Positions 50,120-60,877 of a DNA stretch of 64,000 bases are shown piece by piece. Source of the DNA: Candidatus Neoehrlichia procyonis str. RAC413 (GTDB lineage Bacteria > Pseudomonadota > Alphaproteobacteria > Rickettsiales > Anaplasmataceae); NCBI RefSeq assembly GCF_000964795.1, contig NZ_LANX01000001.1, forward strand, positions 62,001-126,000. Reading direction: 5' to 3'. The notes below the pieces were generated by a model that saw only the letters and a program-made list of their open reading frames with translations, did no database searches and was not told where the DNA came from. How positions within the stretch are numbered: the first letter of the stretch is position 1; each line of letters opens with the position of its first letter. A program made the translations under genes and the position numbers.

Positions 50120-51985
50120 TTAAAAGAATCCTCTAAGTTTTCTAGCGCGACTTGGATGACGTAATTTTCTTAAAGCTTTTGCTTCAATTTGACGTATACG
50201 TTCTCTTGTTACATTAAATAACTTTCCTACTTCTTCCAATGTATGATCTTTTCCTCCTTTACCTATACCAAACCGCATACGTAAAATCCTTTCTTCTTTT
50301 GGTGTCAGTGTTGATAAAACCTTTGTAGTAATTTCTCGCAAATCTGCTAATACAGCTGCATTTTCAGGTTTTACTGCTTTTTTATCTTCTATACAATCAC
50401 CAAATGTACTACTATCATCATCTCCAATGGGACTTTCTAGACTAACTGGATCCTTAACTATCTTCATCACTTTACGAATTTTGTCGACATTAATATTTAA
50501 CTTTGCTGATAATTCTTCTAATGTAGGTTCGCGCCCCATTTCATGAAGCATCTGTCTTAATGTACGGTTAATTTTATTTACAGTTTCAATCATGTGTACA
50601 GGAATTCTTATAGTTCTTGCTTGATCAGCAATAGCTCTAGTAATAGCTTGCCTTACCCACCATGTAGCATAAGTTGAAAATTTATAACCACGCTTATAAT
50701 CAAACTTGTCAACAGCTTTCATTAATCCTATATTTCCTTCTTGAACTAAGTCAAGAAATTGTAATCCACGATTAGAGTATTTTTTTGCAATTGAAACAAC
50801 TAATCTTAGATTAGCTTTTATCATTTCTTGTTTTGCATGATTTGATGCTCTTTCATGTTTTTGGATTTTTGCTACTAATTCCTTAAACTCACTTAGACTA
50901 TTTTCACCTGATAATAACTTAATTTTATTATATATATTGACTAGAGTTTTTTCTTCATTTTCTAGAAGTTTTTTCCATTGGGGTGATGTATTACTTTTTT
51001 CAAAAACAGTATTGCTGTTGTACGCATTTAAGAACTCTTTACGATTTATTCCATAAGCTTCAGCTAGTGAAATAATATTTGCTTCTTCCATGGATATTGA
51101 TTTATTGAGGTTATAAATTTGTTGAGTAATAGATAAAACAGCTGAATCACTTAATTTTATTTGCGAAACCATTTCCCAAATATCATCATGTATTTTGTTA
51201 TATAATTCATCATTACATTCTTCGTTACGTGCATTTCTATTTTTTTTCAATTTTAAAATTTGTTCAGCTGATGTAATTATTGAATCTAAGATATTGATAA
51301 CTTTAGGCAATAAAGCATTTTCCATTTCAATAATCGATGCATTAACAAACGTTGATTCATCATCCTCATCATCATGGTCGTCAGTAATATCTTCACCACT
51401 ATCAATATCATTACTATTATTTTTATGATGGTAATCTGTGTCATCAGTTTCGGAAAATTCACCTTCAGGAAATTCACATTTGTAATTAGCATCCAAATCT
51501 ATTAATTCACGGAGCATAATTTGTTCATTTACTAAATCATCTCTCCATGACATAAATGTTCGTAAAACTAATGGTGCTTCAATTAAAGATCTTAGCATGT
51601 TTACTTTTTCTGATTTTATTTTTTTAGCAATTTCAATTTCTCCTTCACGTGATAATAACTCTACTGAGCTCATTTCACATAAATACATACGTATAGGATC
51701 ATCAGTTTGTCCAAAATCCCAAGATTTTGTACCAAGATCATCTTCATCATCTTTAGCTCTGCTTTCTTCAGCAATGCTATTTGCTTCATCCTCATCACTT
51801 TGTTCAAGTACACTGATACCAGAATCTTGGAGCAAAGAGATAGTTTCATCTATAATATCGGTTGATGATAATATACCATCGGAGAATGAATCATTAATAT
51901 CATTAAAAGTAACAAAACCGCCTTTTTTAATACCCTTACTAATGAGGTTTTTAATAAATTCTTTGTCTGTTTGCAAATCTTTCAT
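50120..51985 (-). CDS. rpoD: RNA polymerase primary sigma factor (sigma-70)
   Basis: 621 residues. Region 1.2 begins [10 protein letters not shown] near residue 96. A non-conserved, very acidic stretch (runs of Asp/Glu around residues 180-215) follows. Region 2 contains [32 protein letters not shown] and [16 protein letters not shown], which binds the -10. Region 3 shows IRIPVHM. Region 4.2 ends [20 protein letters not shown] for the -35. An N-terminal 1.1-like region is present. It directs housekeeping transcription. The next gene upstream, dusB, lies 360 bases away on the same strand. Confidence 0.98.
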   Translation of the reverse strand: MKDLQTDKEFIKNLISKGIKKGGFVTFNDINDSFSDGILSSTDIIDETISLLQDSGISVLEQSDEDEANSIAEESRAKDDEDDLGTKSWDFGQTDDPIRMYLCEMSSVELLSREGEIEIAKKIKSEKVNMLRSLIEAPLVLRTFMSWRDDLVNEQIMLRELIDLDANYKCEFPEGEFSETDDTDYHHKNNSNDIDSGEDITDDHDDEDDESTFVNASIIEMENALLPKVINILDSIITSAEQILKLKKNRNARNEECNDELYNKIHDDIWEMVSQIKLSDSAVLSITQQIYNLNKSISMEEANIISLAEAYGINRKEFLNAYNSNTVFEKSNTSPQWKKLLENEEKTLVNIYNKIKLLSGENSLSEFKELVAKIQKHERASNHAKQEMIKANLRLVVSIAKKYSNRGLQFLDLVQEGNIGLMKAVDKFDYKRGYKFSTYATWWVRQAITRAIADQARTIRIPVHMIETVNKINRTLRQMLHEMGREPTLEELSAKLNINVDKIRKVMKIVKDPVSLESPIGDDDSSTFGDCIEDKKAVKPENAAVLADLREITTKVLSTLTPKEERILRMRFGIGKGGKDHTLEEVGKLFNVTRERIRQIEAKALRKLRHPSRARKLRGFF

Positions 51986-52345
51986 AAGGAAAAACTAATA
52001 TAAATATATGGAGAAAATAAAGCACAAATCATATCATAGTATTTATAATATGTCTATTACCTTTATATAAAAAACTTATCATTTAGTATAAATTAATATG
52101 TTGTTTATGTAAAAAAGTGCTAAATGATTTTTTTTATTATGTTTTAATATAGTAAAAAATCTAATTTATTTATTTTTACAAGAAAAAAGCTTGTTCATAA
52201 ATTTACGTTAAATTAATTTATTGATAAAAAGCAATTCTATCTAAATTGTATTTATTGATAATAAAAATAGAATAGAAAGTAACATGGTAACCAATGCATA
52301 GAAAAATTTATTTGTGTTGTTATATCTAAACTAATATGTAAACAT
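51986..52345. other. non-coding gap upstream of rpoD
   Basis: 360 A+T-rich bases that presumably hold the rpoD promoter. I see nothing else distinct. Confidence 0.4.
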
Positions 52346-53308
52346 TTAAATTGTGTTTTCACTTGAAAAAAATTCTAATAGTTTATTTTTTATTAGTACA
52401 TGGTCATTTATTATATTAATTTGTGCCCTAAAACTTGCAGAATTTTTGTAGGAGTTGCTATACCATCCTAAATGTTTTCTAAATAGTTTTATTCCAATTT
52501 CTGTATCGTAGTATTTTAGCGTGCGATCATAATGATTCATGATAATGTTAAGTTTTGAAGAAGCAGAAGGGTCGGGAAGTTTTTCTTTTGTCTTAAGAAA
52601 ATGTAATGCTTGATTTATAACCCATGGTTTTCCATATACACTTCTTCCTATCATTATACCATCAGCTTTTGATTGTATTAAAGATTCATTTATATCCTCA
52701 AAAGTATTGATATCTCCATTTACAATTATTGGTATATTAGTTTCTTTTTTTATATTACTGATAAATTGCCAGTCAGCTTTTCCGTTAAACATTTGTGCTC
52801 TTGTTCTTCCATGAATAGTAATCATTTGAATACCAACTTCTTCTGCTATTTTTGCAATTTTTGGTGCATTTAAATTAGATGAGTCCCAACCTAATCGCAT
52901 TTTTAATGTTACAGGGATTCTTACAGCTTTAACAACACTTTCTAGAATTTTTGCTGCAGTCACTTCATTTTTCATTAATGCTGCTCCTGCATAATTATTA
53001 ACAACTTTTTTTACAGGACATCCAAAATTTATGTCAATTATTTTTGCTCCCATATCTTCATTTAACTTAGCAGCTTCAGCCATAATTTCTGGGACGCACC
53101 CTGCTAGCTGTACAGATGTATTTCTAGTTATTTGTGCTTTTTGTAAACTTTGACGTGTTTGTATAATCATAGCGCGACTTGCTATCATTTCTGATACCAC
53201 TAAGCCAGCACCAAGATCTTGAACTATTGAGCGAAATGGCATATCTGTGACACCAGACATTGGTGCTAGTATTACAGGATAGTCATAGATAAATTGACTA
53301 AGATTCAT
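52346..53308 (-). CDS. dusB: tRNA-dihydrouridine synthase (DusB type)
   Basis: 320 residues. FMN enzyme reducing uridines in the tRNA D-loop. Motifs: APMSGVTDMPFR near residue 16, INFGCPVKKVVNNYAGAALMKN with the catalytic Cys near residue 100, VTLKMRLGWD, ITIHGRTRAQMF, IPIIVNGDI and DGIMIGRSVYGKPW. The NFGCP and K-K spacing fit the DusB/Nifr3 type. It is divergent from ispE with a 169-base shared promoter region. Confidence 0.95.
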   Translation of the reverse strand: MNLSQFIYDYPVILAPMSGVTDMPFRSIVQDLGAGLVVSEMIASRAMIIQTRQSLQKAQITRNTSVQLAGCVPEIMAEAAKLNEDMGAKIIDINFGCPVKKVVNNYAGAALMKNEVTAAKILESVVKAVRIPVTLKMRLGWDSSNLNAPKIAKIAEEVGIQMITIHGRTRAQMFNGKADWQFISNIKKETNIPIIVNGDINTFEDINESLIQSKADGIMIGRSVYGKPWVINQALHFLKTKEKLPDPSASSKLNIIMNHYDRTLKYYDTEIGIKLFRKHLGWYSNSYKNSASFRAQINIINDHVLIKNKLLEFFSSENTI

Positions 53309-53477
53309 TTTACTTGTTATACTGATAATAGTTTATGTTTAGTAAAAACTATAACAAAGTTTTTTGTATTAACAAAAAGAATAAATTACTATTTTATAGT
53401 TGACCGGTTATGCCTTATATGATATGCAGTAAGGTTACAAGAATAGCAGGCTAAATGGTATATTGAATTAGGTATTT

Positions 53478-54326
53478 ATGTCAAAATTTTTAATAAAAGC
53501 TCCTGCAAAAATTAATTTATTTTTGCATATTATTGGAAAGCAAGATGATTACCATTTATTAGAGTCTCTATTTGTTTTTGTAAAAATTTATGATTTATTA
53601 GAAATAGAATTAGGTACACATAAAAAAGGAGTATACTTCTCAAAATTTGCTAGGGTTAGTAGATACAATAACACTGTTCAAAAAGCTATAGATTACTTAG
53701 TAAAGGCTTCTTGTAATGTTAATGTACATGTAAACATTCTTAAAAATATATTGATTTCTGCAGGATTGGCCGGAGGATCAGCTGATGCAGCTGCTATTAT
53801 TAGGTTGTTGGGAAAATTATGGAATATTGATATAAGTACTCTTAAAGATATAGCATTAAATATAGGTACTGATGTATGCGCATGTTTGGAATCAAAAACA
53901 TCTTTTGTAACAGGTATAGGAGAGAATGTATTACCATTACCGGATTTATGTTTGCCTAAATATATTATTCTTGTTACTCCTAAGGGAAAAGCTTTAAGTA
54001 GTAAAAAAGTTTATCATGCTTATCAGCAATTAAATTTTTCTGAATCTATGGCTAATAATTTACCTACAGATCAAAAAGGTTGGATGGATTTAATATATAC
54101 ATCGCGTAATGATTTAACAAGTACTGCTTTACAATTTGTTCCTGATATTACTGAAATGTTATTAGCTTTAGAAAAAAATAGCGGCTGTTTAGTATCTAGA
54201 ATGACAGGTAGTGGATCAACATGTTTTGGGTTGTTTGAAGATGTACACAAAGCTAAATGTGCTGAAAAAAATCTTCAGTTAAAATATCCAGAATGGTGGA
54301 TATATAATACTGAAATAATAATGTAA
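53478..54326 (+). CDS. ispE: 4-diphosphocytidyl-2-C-methyl-D-erythritol kinase
   Basis: 282 residues. GHMP-family kinase of the MEP isoprenoid pathway. APAKINLFLHI (residues 8-18), the ATP loop AGLAGGSADAAA near residue 95, and the C-terminal MTGSGSTCFGLF near residue 245 are the three GHMP motifs. The GTDVCACL segment carries the catalytic Asp. Length is normal. Divergent from dusB. Confidence 0.96.
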   Translation: MSKFLIKAPAKINLFLHIIGKQDDYHLLESLFVFVKIYDLLEIELGTHKKGVYFSKFARVSRYNNTVQKAIDYLVKASCNVNVHVNILKNILISAGLAGGSADAAAIIRLLGKLWNIDISTLKDIALNIGTDVCACLESKTSFVTGIGENVLPLPDLCLPKYIILVTPKGKALSSKKVYHAYQQLNFSESMANNLPTDQKGWMDLIYTSRNDLTSTALQFVPDITEMLLALEKNSGCLVSRMTGSGSTCFGLFEDVHKAKCAEKNLQLKYPEWWIYNTEIIM

Positions 54327-54478
54327 GTACTTAGAGATATTTTATATATATAATATTGATATAGGTACTGATAATTATAATATTATTGTATTAATAAGCA
54401 TAAATTATTAGTAGCTTATACTATCAATACGTTTTTTGTAACTAAAATTATAATGTATTCAATGATTTGATAATTACT

Positions 54479-54823
54479 CTATTTTTTATTACTGTAATGT
54501 TGTTGAGTAAAGTAACTATTCATCCAGTGCAAGAATTCGTTATTGGTTTTATCCGGGTGAATGGTAGTTATTAATGGTATTTTATATGGGTGAATATTTT
54601 TAATTTTTTGTAATGCTTTTTTGTATAAATATTTTGAAGTTTTCATAATTATTACACATTCTTTGTTATTTTGTATTGTATTTTCCCAATAATACATAGA
54701 TGTTATGCTATGAAATATATTTGCACATATAACCAGTTTTTCCTGTAATAGAATATTAACTATGTGGTAAGCATCTTCATTATTTGATATTGTTGTATAA
54801 ATTAAAACAAGATTATCTTTCAT
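54479..54823 (-). CDS. cutA: CutA divalent-cation tolerance family protein
   Basis: 114 residues, the usual small trimeric CutA fold. Pattern: LIYTTISNNEDAYHIVNILLQEKLVICANI, then SMYYWENTI near residue 44, ECVIIMKTSKYLYKKAL, and HPYKIPLITTI near residue 77. Linked genetically to copper tolerance in E. coli; the molecular role is not settled. It starts 60 bases after cckA on the same strand and may share its transcript. Confidence 0.92.
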   Translation of the reverse strand: MKDNLVLIYTTISNNEDAYHIVNILLQEKLVICANIFHSITSMYYWENTIQNNKECVIIMKTSKYLYKKALQKIKNIHPYKIPLITTIHPDKTNNEFLHWMNSYFTQQHYSNKK

Positions 54824-54882
54824 AAAAAAATGACATTTATTTTGATAGAGAAATATATCATATACTTTTATTGATACAAAAT

Positions 54883-57351
54883 TTATAACGTAAGAACTTC
54901 TTGTACTGTGTCTACTAATTGTTTAATAGTGAAAGGTTTTGATAAAAATTTAACTTTACTAAAATCAATGTTTTTATGTTTATTAAATACTTCTTCAGCG
55001 TACCCAGACATAAAAATCACTTTAATATTTTGTTGTATTTTAAGTATATCTAGTATGATTTCTGGGCCACTGATTTCTGGCATAACTACATCGCTAATTA
55101 CTACGTTAATTGTGTTATTTTTTATAATATCCAAAGCCTTTTTTCCAGAGTTTATATCTATGACATTAAATCCTTTTTTTATTAATGCTTTTGATGTTAG
55201 TGTTCTAACTGGATCCTCATCTTCAATGAGTAATATGTTGACAGGAAATTGTATTTTTGGATTCACTTTAAAAGTATCATTGCTATATAATTGAATGTGT
55301 TCTTGGGTAAAGTTGTAATTTGTTACATGTATTTTAGGTAATAAGATGAGAAATTGTGTTCCTGCATTAATTTTACTGGTTACGTATATATAACCACCTG
55401 TTTGTTTAATAATGCCATAAACTGTTGATAATCCTAGACCGGTACTATGTGCTGGGTCCCTAGTAGAAAAAAAGGGGTCAAATATTTTTTTCATTATTTG
55501 TTTATTAATACCGCATCCGGTATCAGTGATTTTTATAGCAACATATTCCCCATGTTCAGCATGATCCTTATCTGGTGAAAACATATCTTTAAACATTATT
55601 GAGGAGTCTATTTTTAAGTTCAAAGTTTGAATTGTTAAAGTACCTCCTGATTCCATAGCAGCCCTTGCATTCACTGCTAAATTTATGATTACTTGCTCTA
55701 GTTGACATAAGTCTGCTTTTACAAATCCTATATTATTATCATATTGTATTTGCAGATTAATATTTTCATTAATAAGTCTTTTAATCATATGTGAAAGGTC
55801 TGCAATGATATTATTTACGTCTAGAATTTTAGGCTGTAGTGTTTGTTTGCGTGAAAAAGCTAATAACTGTTTAATTAGATTTGCTGCTCTGTTAGCATTT
55901 TGCTTGATTTGCATAATATCTGTAAATGATTGATCTGTTGAGGGATGTTTTATTAAAAGTAGATCACAAAATCCTATAATTGCTGTTAAAATATTATTAA
56001 AATCATGAGCAATACCTCCAGCTAGTTGTCCAACAGCTTGCATCTTTTGAGATTGTTCAAGTTGTATTTCTAGATTTTTTCTTTCTGCACTATCAGTAAT
56101 GTAGCATATAATAAAAATATCATTGTTATGTATGAATTTATTGAAGTATATTTTGACATATGCTTTATTACATAATTGTGCTTCTATTGACATATTGTTA
56201 ATAGCAGTGTTTTCTAAATATTTTTTTATTTTTTTGTTATAAGAATCTTCAATGTAAGAAAATATATAATCTTGATTTTCATTATGTGTTAATACTTGAA
56301 AAAATTTATTGTATTTTATAATTTTACCATTTACATCACATTGAACTATAGCTATTGGTGCATCAGCAAAACATGGGTGTAGCTGATAACTTATAAAATC
56401 ATATTTTTGTGGAGTTATAAGACCGTAAATGTAACTGTGATTATTTTTATCATAGAATACCGATTGTGTAATATGTGCTTTAAATATAATTCCAGTAGAA
56501 GTTGATAAAAATACTTTATTAGTATTGTTATTGTTCTCTAAATGATTTTTAGCTAGTAAATCATTAAATAATGTGCCTTTCTTTAAATAATCTAATTCGA
56601 ACATTTGTAGAAAAGCTTCATTTGTAGATAATATAATACCACTTGAATTTAGTACATATGACCCTATACAATGTCTTTGAATCAGTCTTTCATATACTTG
56701 CTCTTTAGTAATTTTGATAGCTTTTACTACGAAGTACTCTTGTGTTCTTGATAATGGATTAAGGGATAAACTAAAAGTACTACTAGTATTGATTTGTGGA
56801 TTATTTGTTATTGGATCAAGTATAAGTGAAAAATTGAGGATATTGTTTTGCTTATTAATGGAAAAATATGTTTGTAAAGATGATTTACTTGTAAGGGCAT
56901 TTTGAAAATTTTTAATCTCTTGATCACTTATATTACCTAATTTTAATATACTGAATATATTGAGTTTGTCTTTGTGTGAGTAATTTTTGAATCTTGTATT
57001 GAATCTAGCATCAGAATATATTATTGTTCCATCATCTTTTATTATTAAGCAAAATTCTGTATTATGATTTAAAGCATTGGCAAAAATCATATTTTGGTAT
57101 TCAATAGATGCAATAACATTTAGGTAGCATGATAGCTTTTTGAAAATTATTACTATTGCTATGCCGCTAACAGTAAAATTAATGAATATATTAAGGAATT
57201 TGTTATCTATATCAAGCAAATGTAAGCTCGAAAGAACTAATAAAGGAAAAACTAAAAGTATTATTATTTTTGTAATGGATATACCATAATCTCGTGTTAC
57301 AAAATCTACTTTATTCTGTATATTATCAATATATCTTTTGTTCACTTTCAT
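54883..57351 (-). CDS. cckA: CckA-like hybrid sensor histidine kinase
   Basis: 822 residues. Two membrane helices (about residues 25-45 and 52-72), three PAS-like segments (about 95-210, 225-320, 325-420), the HisKA dimerisation helix with phospho-acceptor His449 in GGIAHDFNN, an HATPase domain (about 540-680, with NLAVNARAAM, DTGCGI and GLGLSTVYGI), and a C-terminal receiver (about 705-820) with Asp in VVISDVVMPEISG. Same layout as Caulobacter CckA, which feeds phosphate through ChpT to CtrA, the cell-cycle regulator; CckA and CtrA are known in Ehrlichia. PleD, also in this window, reports through cyclic di-GMP, which in Caulobacter acts on CckA. Confidence 0.93.
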   Translation of the reverse strand: MKVNKRYIDNIQNKVDFVTRDYGISITKIIILLVFPLLVLSSLHLLDIDNKFLNIFINFTVSGIAIVIIFKKLSCYLNVIASIEYQNMIFANALNHNTEFCLIIKDDGTIIYSDARFNTRFKNYSHKDKLNIFSILKLGNISDQEIKNFQNALTSKSSLQTYFSINKQNNILNFSLILDPITNNPQINTSSTFSLSLNPLSRTQEYFVVKAIKITKEQVYERLIQRHCIGSYVLNSSGIILSTNEAFLQMFELDYLKKGTLFNDLLAKNHLENNNNTNKVFLSTSTGIIFKAHITQSVFYDKNNHSYIYGLITPQKYDFISYQLHPCFADAPIAIVQCDVNGKIIKYNKFFQVLTHNENQDYIFSYIEDSYNKKIKKYLENTAINNMSIEAQLCNKAYVKIYFNKFIHNNDIFIICYITDSAERKNLEIQLEQSQKMQAVGQLAGGIAHDFNNILTAIIGFCDLLLIKHPSTDQSFTDIMQIKQNANRAANLIKQLLAFSRKQTLQPKILDVNNIIADLSHMIKRLINENINLQIQYDNNIGFVKADLCQLEQVIINLAVNARAAMESGGTLTIQTLNLKIDSSIMFKDMFSPDKDHAEHGEYVAIKITDTGCGINKQIMKKIFDPFFSTRDPAHSTGLGLSTVYGIIKQTGGYIYVTSKINAGTQFLILLPKIHVTNYNFTQEHIQLYSNDTFKVNPKIQFPVNILLIEDEDPVRTLTSKALIKKGFNVIDINSGKKALDIIKNNTINVVISDVVMPEISGPEIILDILKIQQNIKVIFMSGYAEEVFNKHKNIDFSKVKFLSKPFTIKQLVDTVQEVLTL

Positions 57352-58177
57352 AGTTTTTTTTTAAATAATCAGTATAAGCGTATTTTATATATAATATATG
57401 TTATAAACATAAAACTATATAATAAAGGTAATATGATTAATAATTTTTTAGCTAGTGACAGTTTTGATGATATTAAGTTGATAAATTATTATTATTTGTA
57501 AGTTTAACTTAGCTTTTATTAGTAAAATATACTGTGTTAAGTTTAACATCTTCATCTAATGAGAACACCAGTAGAAATGATAAGTTATTTTGCTTGCCAA
57601 TTTATGTTTTGTAAGTGCATTAATAATACAATTTTTTATGATTTATTATTGGTAATTTTATGGTTAATATCAATATGTTAACTTCAGATTTTGGTTTTAG
57701 CAAATTGTCAACATTGCATTTATTTTTAAGTAAGTGAAATATTGGTTGTTTATATCCTGCTAATTTATGTGTGATAACTTGCCTTATATGGTGATGTTTA
57801 TTACATGTTATTATGAAAACGTAGTTGATTTTAAGCATCATACCATAGTATAGCACATTAGGCGCAAGATTTTATAAAATGATCTAATTTTAGGATTAGG
57901 AACATTATTACTCTGAAGTGCTTTTTTAGTATTTTATCAACATTATTTTTATGTAATAAACTTATATAAGTACCTAAGCTAACATGTTTAGCATTTTATG
58001 CAATATTTATGAAATTATTTGTATTATAATGCATAAAGCATTAAAATTTTCCATATTCAATGTAATACTTGACGTGTAGCATATTTTATTTTACTTGGAC
58101 TTCTGGAAATATTTCTTTCTGTTCTACATTCTTCAAAAAGAAGATTTTCTATATTTGTTAAGGTAATGACTATTATT
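57352..58177. other. long gap between cckA and the O-methyltransferase
   Basis: 826 bases on the minus-strand side of the methyltransferase. The right part holds gene-like broken frames (listed separately). It should also contain the cckA promoter. Confidence 0.35.
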
Positions 58178-58185
58178 TTATAATT
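57620..58185 (-). pseudogene. possible decayed gene downstream of the O-methyltransferase
   Basis: Three open pieces follow each other on the minus strand. 58185-58057 gives 42 residues including LLFEECRTERNISRSPSKIK, with no ATG, GTG or TTG start. A second piece near 57995-57860 reads HVSLGTYISLLHKNNVDKI. A third is 78 codons from an ATG at 57856 to 57620. The residue mix is protein-like (notably the first), but frames are broken and no family is recognised. Decay of a single gene is inferred, not shown. Confidence 0.27.
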
Positions 58186-58831
58186 TTAAAGCTATAATCA
58201 TGCCTTCTTGTGTAGGTATTAAAGTTGATAAAAATTTGCTTTTATTTGCTATTCTTTGAGTAAAATTTGCCATAGATTTATAAGAATTTTTAGAAATGTT
58301 ATACTGTATTGTATTATCAAACATGCTATTGAACAGAAATGCATTATCAGCAATAATGAGCCCATTTTTTTTAATATATACTTCTGCCCAGTCCAAGTAA
58401 TAATGGTATTGTGATTTATTCGCATCAATAAATATCATGTCAAAAGGTGCAAGTTGTGTTAAAGTAGCTAGCTGTTTTTGTGCATCTCCATGAATAATTG
58501 TGATTTTATTTGATAAGCGACATTTTTGTATGTTTGTTTTTGCTTGATGAACGTATTGTAATTTTTTCTCTATTGTATATATGTGACCGTCTTTTGGTAA
58601 AGCTGTAGCCATGCATATGGCAGAATATCCTATGAAAGTTCCTATTTCAACTATGGATTTTATATTATTCATTTGTATTAATAATTGCAACATTTGTCCT
58701 TCTACAAGGCTGAGTTGCATTGATTGACGCTGATCTAAAACAGAAGAGTGTACGTTAACAATATCCTGATCAGTTATAGCAAAAAAACTGTTTATGTATT
58801 GTGATTTTTTATCTAAAACTTTCTCTCTCAT
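58178..58831 (-). CDS. class I SAM-dependent O-methyltransferase
   Basis: 217 residues, COG4122/caffeoyl-CoA O-methyltransferase-like family. SAM-binding VEIGTFIGYSAICMA near residue 60, metal and catalytic segment MIFIDANKSQYHYYLDWAE near residue 132, and GLIIADNAF near residue 155 are all present, with the Asp-Asn pair that binds the divalent metal. The substrate is unknown; bacterial relatives methylate catechol-type compounds. Alone on the minus strand, divergent from the next gene. Confidence 0.92.
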   Translation of the reverse strand: MREKVLDKKSQYINSFFAITDQDIVNVHSSVLDQRQSMQLSLVEGQMLQLLIQMNNIKSIVEIGTFIGYSAICMATALPKDGHIYTIEKKLQYVHQAKTNIQKCRLSNKITIIHGDAQKQLATLTQLAPFDMIFIDANKSQYHYYLDWAEVYIKKNGLIIADNAFLFNSMFDNTIQYNISKNSYKSMANFTQRIANKSKFLSTLIPTQEGMIIALKL

Positions 58832-59065
58832 GTATAAGTAATCATCTATTAAGAAGATGTTCTTTGGATATATTATATATATTTTTTGTCAAGTTGTAAA
58901 AAAATTAGTTTTTATATTTGATGTGAATCAATAAAAATGGTAAAATTATCACATAAGATAAGTAAAAGTGTGACATAATAATATTTATATTGTTTATCGA
59001 TCTTAATTTTATGTTATAACTGACATTATAAAGGGGTTTTTTAGAGTTGAGAAGAGGTAAATATA

Positions 59066-59431
59066 ATGAGTTTCTATACGCATGAGATAATACGGAAGCA
59101 AGTAGATGGTGAAATGATGAAATCGAATAATTATGGTAATTCTGTTTTAAGTGATCCTGCATATCGTGATAAATATAAGGAAAAATTTCTTGAAGCACAA
59201 AAAAAAGGTATGGATATGGTAGTGTATTATGATGGCACTATAGCTCTTATAGAAAACAAAATCACGATGTATCCGTACGGATGGCATAAAAAGAAAAGGG
59301 ACTTTGAGCGCATTAAGTTTGGTAATGAGTCAAAAAGAAGGCGTAAATCCCAAGTATTACAAGAAAGTTCTGTTGCAGAAAAAATTGATAATTCCCATGT
59401 AAATTATCAAAAGGAGCCAGAGTTTGTGTGA
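59066..59431 (+). CDS. small Rickettsiales-type protein, possibly DUF2671
   Basis: 121 residues. A polar N-terminus (SDPAYRDKYKEKFLEAQKKG), then a core GMDMVVYYDGTIALIENKITMYPYGWHKKKRDFERIK (residues 49-85) that resembles, from memory, the DUF2671 family of Rickettsiales, and a charged tail. No signal peptide or membrane helix. An AGAGG ribosome site precedes the ATG by about 7 bases. nnr follows after 75 bases, so the two could be co-transcribed. Function unknown; the family name is uncertain. Confidence 0.65.
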   Translation: MSFYTHEIIRKQVDGEMMKSNNYGNSVLSDPAYRDKYKEKFLEAQKKGMDMVVYYDGTIALIENKITMYPYGWHKKKRDFERIKFGNESKRRRKSQVLQESSVAEKIDNSHVNYQKEPEFV

Positions 59432-59506
59432 GATTATATTGCGCTACGGTTATTAATAATATATTAAAGGCATAATCTATTTACGAATAAGAGGTTTAAT
59501 ACTTAG

Positions 59507-60877
59507 ATGTTAGTGTTAAATGCTCAGCAATGTATTATGGCAGAAAGTTGTTCTGGGATATGTGTTGATACATTAATTAAAAGAGCTGGGGCAGCGGTAG
59601 CTAAGGAAATTATAAGTCGCTTTTTAAAGCAGAAAGTATTAGTACTATGTGGTCCGGGAAATAATGGGAAAGATGGATATGTTGTAGCTAATTTGCTTCA
59701 ATCAGAAGGGTGGCATGTAAAGGTTATGCACTATAGCAGCACTGTGGACGGTTGTGATGTAATATCTGAGGAAAACTTAAAGCAAGATGATTCACTATTA
59801 ATTGTGGATGCAATTTTTGGTACAGGGTTAACTCGTCCAATTTATGGAAGCTTATTAAATGCGATTAATTATATTAATAACAGTAATAAGACAGTAGTGT
59901 CTATTGACATACCAAGTGGTATAAATAGCGATACTGGAGAGATTATGGGCATTGCACTGGTTTCTCACTTAACAGTTACTTTTTCGTATCTTAAATTGGG
60001 ACATGTTATATCTCCGGGTAGGTACTGTTCAGGGGAAGTTTATATTGCGGATATTGGGTTAAAATATAATGAATCAACAGTATATCATAATAGTCCGTTA
60101 TTATGGAGAGAGCATCTTCCAAAGTTTAATTATCAATCTAATAAGTATAGTAGAGGTTATGCTGTAGTATGTTCTGTAGGTAATAAATCTGTAGGAGCTA
60201 GTAAGCTTGCAGCTACATCTGCGTTAAGAGCAGGAGCAGGTGTTGTAACAATTGCATGTGATAAAAATGCAATGTCAATATATGCTAGTTCTCTAACGGC
60301 AATAATGTATAAACTGTATGATGATGTAATAGATGATCATAGAATAACAGCAGTGTTAATAGGCCCAGGTTGTGGGATAAGTGAGTGTGTGAAAGAGCGT
60401 ACTATAAAAGCATTAAGTAAAAAAAATTGTATTATAGATGCAGATTCAATATCGGTTTTTTATGGTAGCCATGAAATACTTTTTTCATATATTAAAAATA
60501 ATGTAATTATGACACCTCATGAAGGAGAATTTAAGCGTATATTTCCATATTTAACTGGTAGTGCATTGGAAAGAGCGAAAAAGGCATCTTTAATATCAAA
60601 AGCAGTAATTGTGCTTAAAGGTCATGATACGATAATTGCTTCGCCTGATGGAAGAGTATCAATTAATAATAGTTCTTATAGTACTTTGGCGACAATGGGT
60701 AGTGGTGATGTATTATCAGGAATAATAACAGGTTTTGTTTCTTGTGGAATGGATCCTTTTTTTGCTGCTTGCTGTGGGGTATGGGTACATAGTGAATGTG
60801 GCAAAAAATATACTTATGGGCTTATTGCAGATGATATTGTAATGCAAATTCCTGTTGTTTTGAGTGCTTTTTATTAA
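59507..60877 (+). CDS. nnr: bifunctional NAD(P)H-hydrate epimerase/dehydratase
   Basis: 456 residues. Repairs hydrated NADH and NADPH. The N-terminal YjeF/NnrE epimerase domain (about residues 1-200) shows LCGPGNNGKDGYVVANLL near residue 50, VDAIFGTGLTRPI, and SIDIPSGINSDTG near residue 140. The C-terminal NnrD dehydratase domain (about 215-456) shows VGASKLAATSALRAGAGVVT, IDADS, MTPHEGEF and MGSGDVLSGIITG, the ATP/ADP site. An AAGAGG site precedes the ATG. A strong hairpin follows the stop by 3 bases. Confidence 0.95.
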   Translation: MLVLNAQQCIMAESCSGICVDTLIKRAGAAVAKEIISRFLKQKVLVLCGPGNNGKDGYVVANLLQSEGWHVKVMHYSSTVDGCDVISEENLKQDDSLLIVDAIFGTGLTRPIYGSLLNAINYINNSNKTVVSIDIPSGINSDTGEIMGIALVSHLTVTFSYLKLGHVISPGRYCSGEVYIADIGLKYNESTVYHNSPLLWREHLPKFNYQSNKYSRGYAVVCSVGNKSVGASKLAATSALRAGAGVVTIACDKNAMSIYASSLTAIMYKLYDDVIDDHRITAVLIGPGCGISECVKERTIKALSKKNCIIDADSISVFYGSHEILFSYIKNNVIMTPHEGEFKRIFPYLTGSALERAKKASLISKAVIVLKGHDTIIASPDGRVSINNSSYSTLATMGSGDVLSGIITGFVSCGMDPFFAACCGVWVHSECGKKYTYGLIADDIVMQIPVVLSAFY

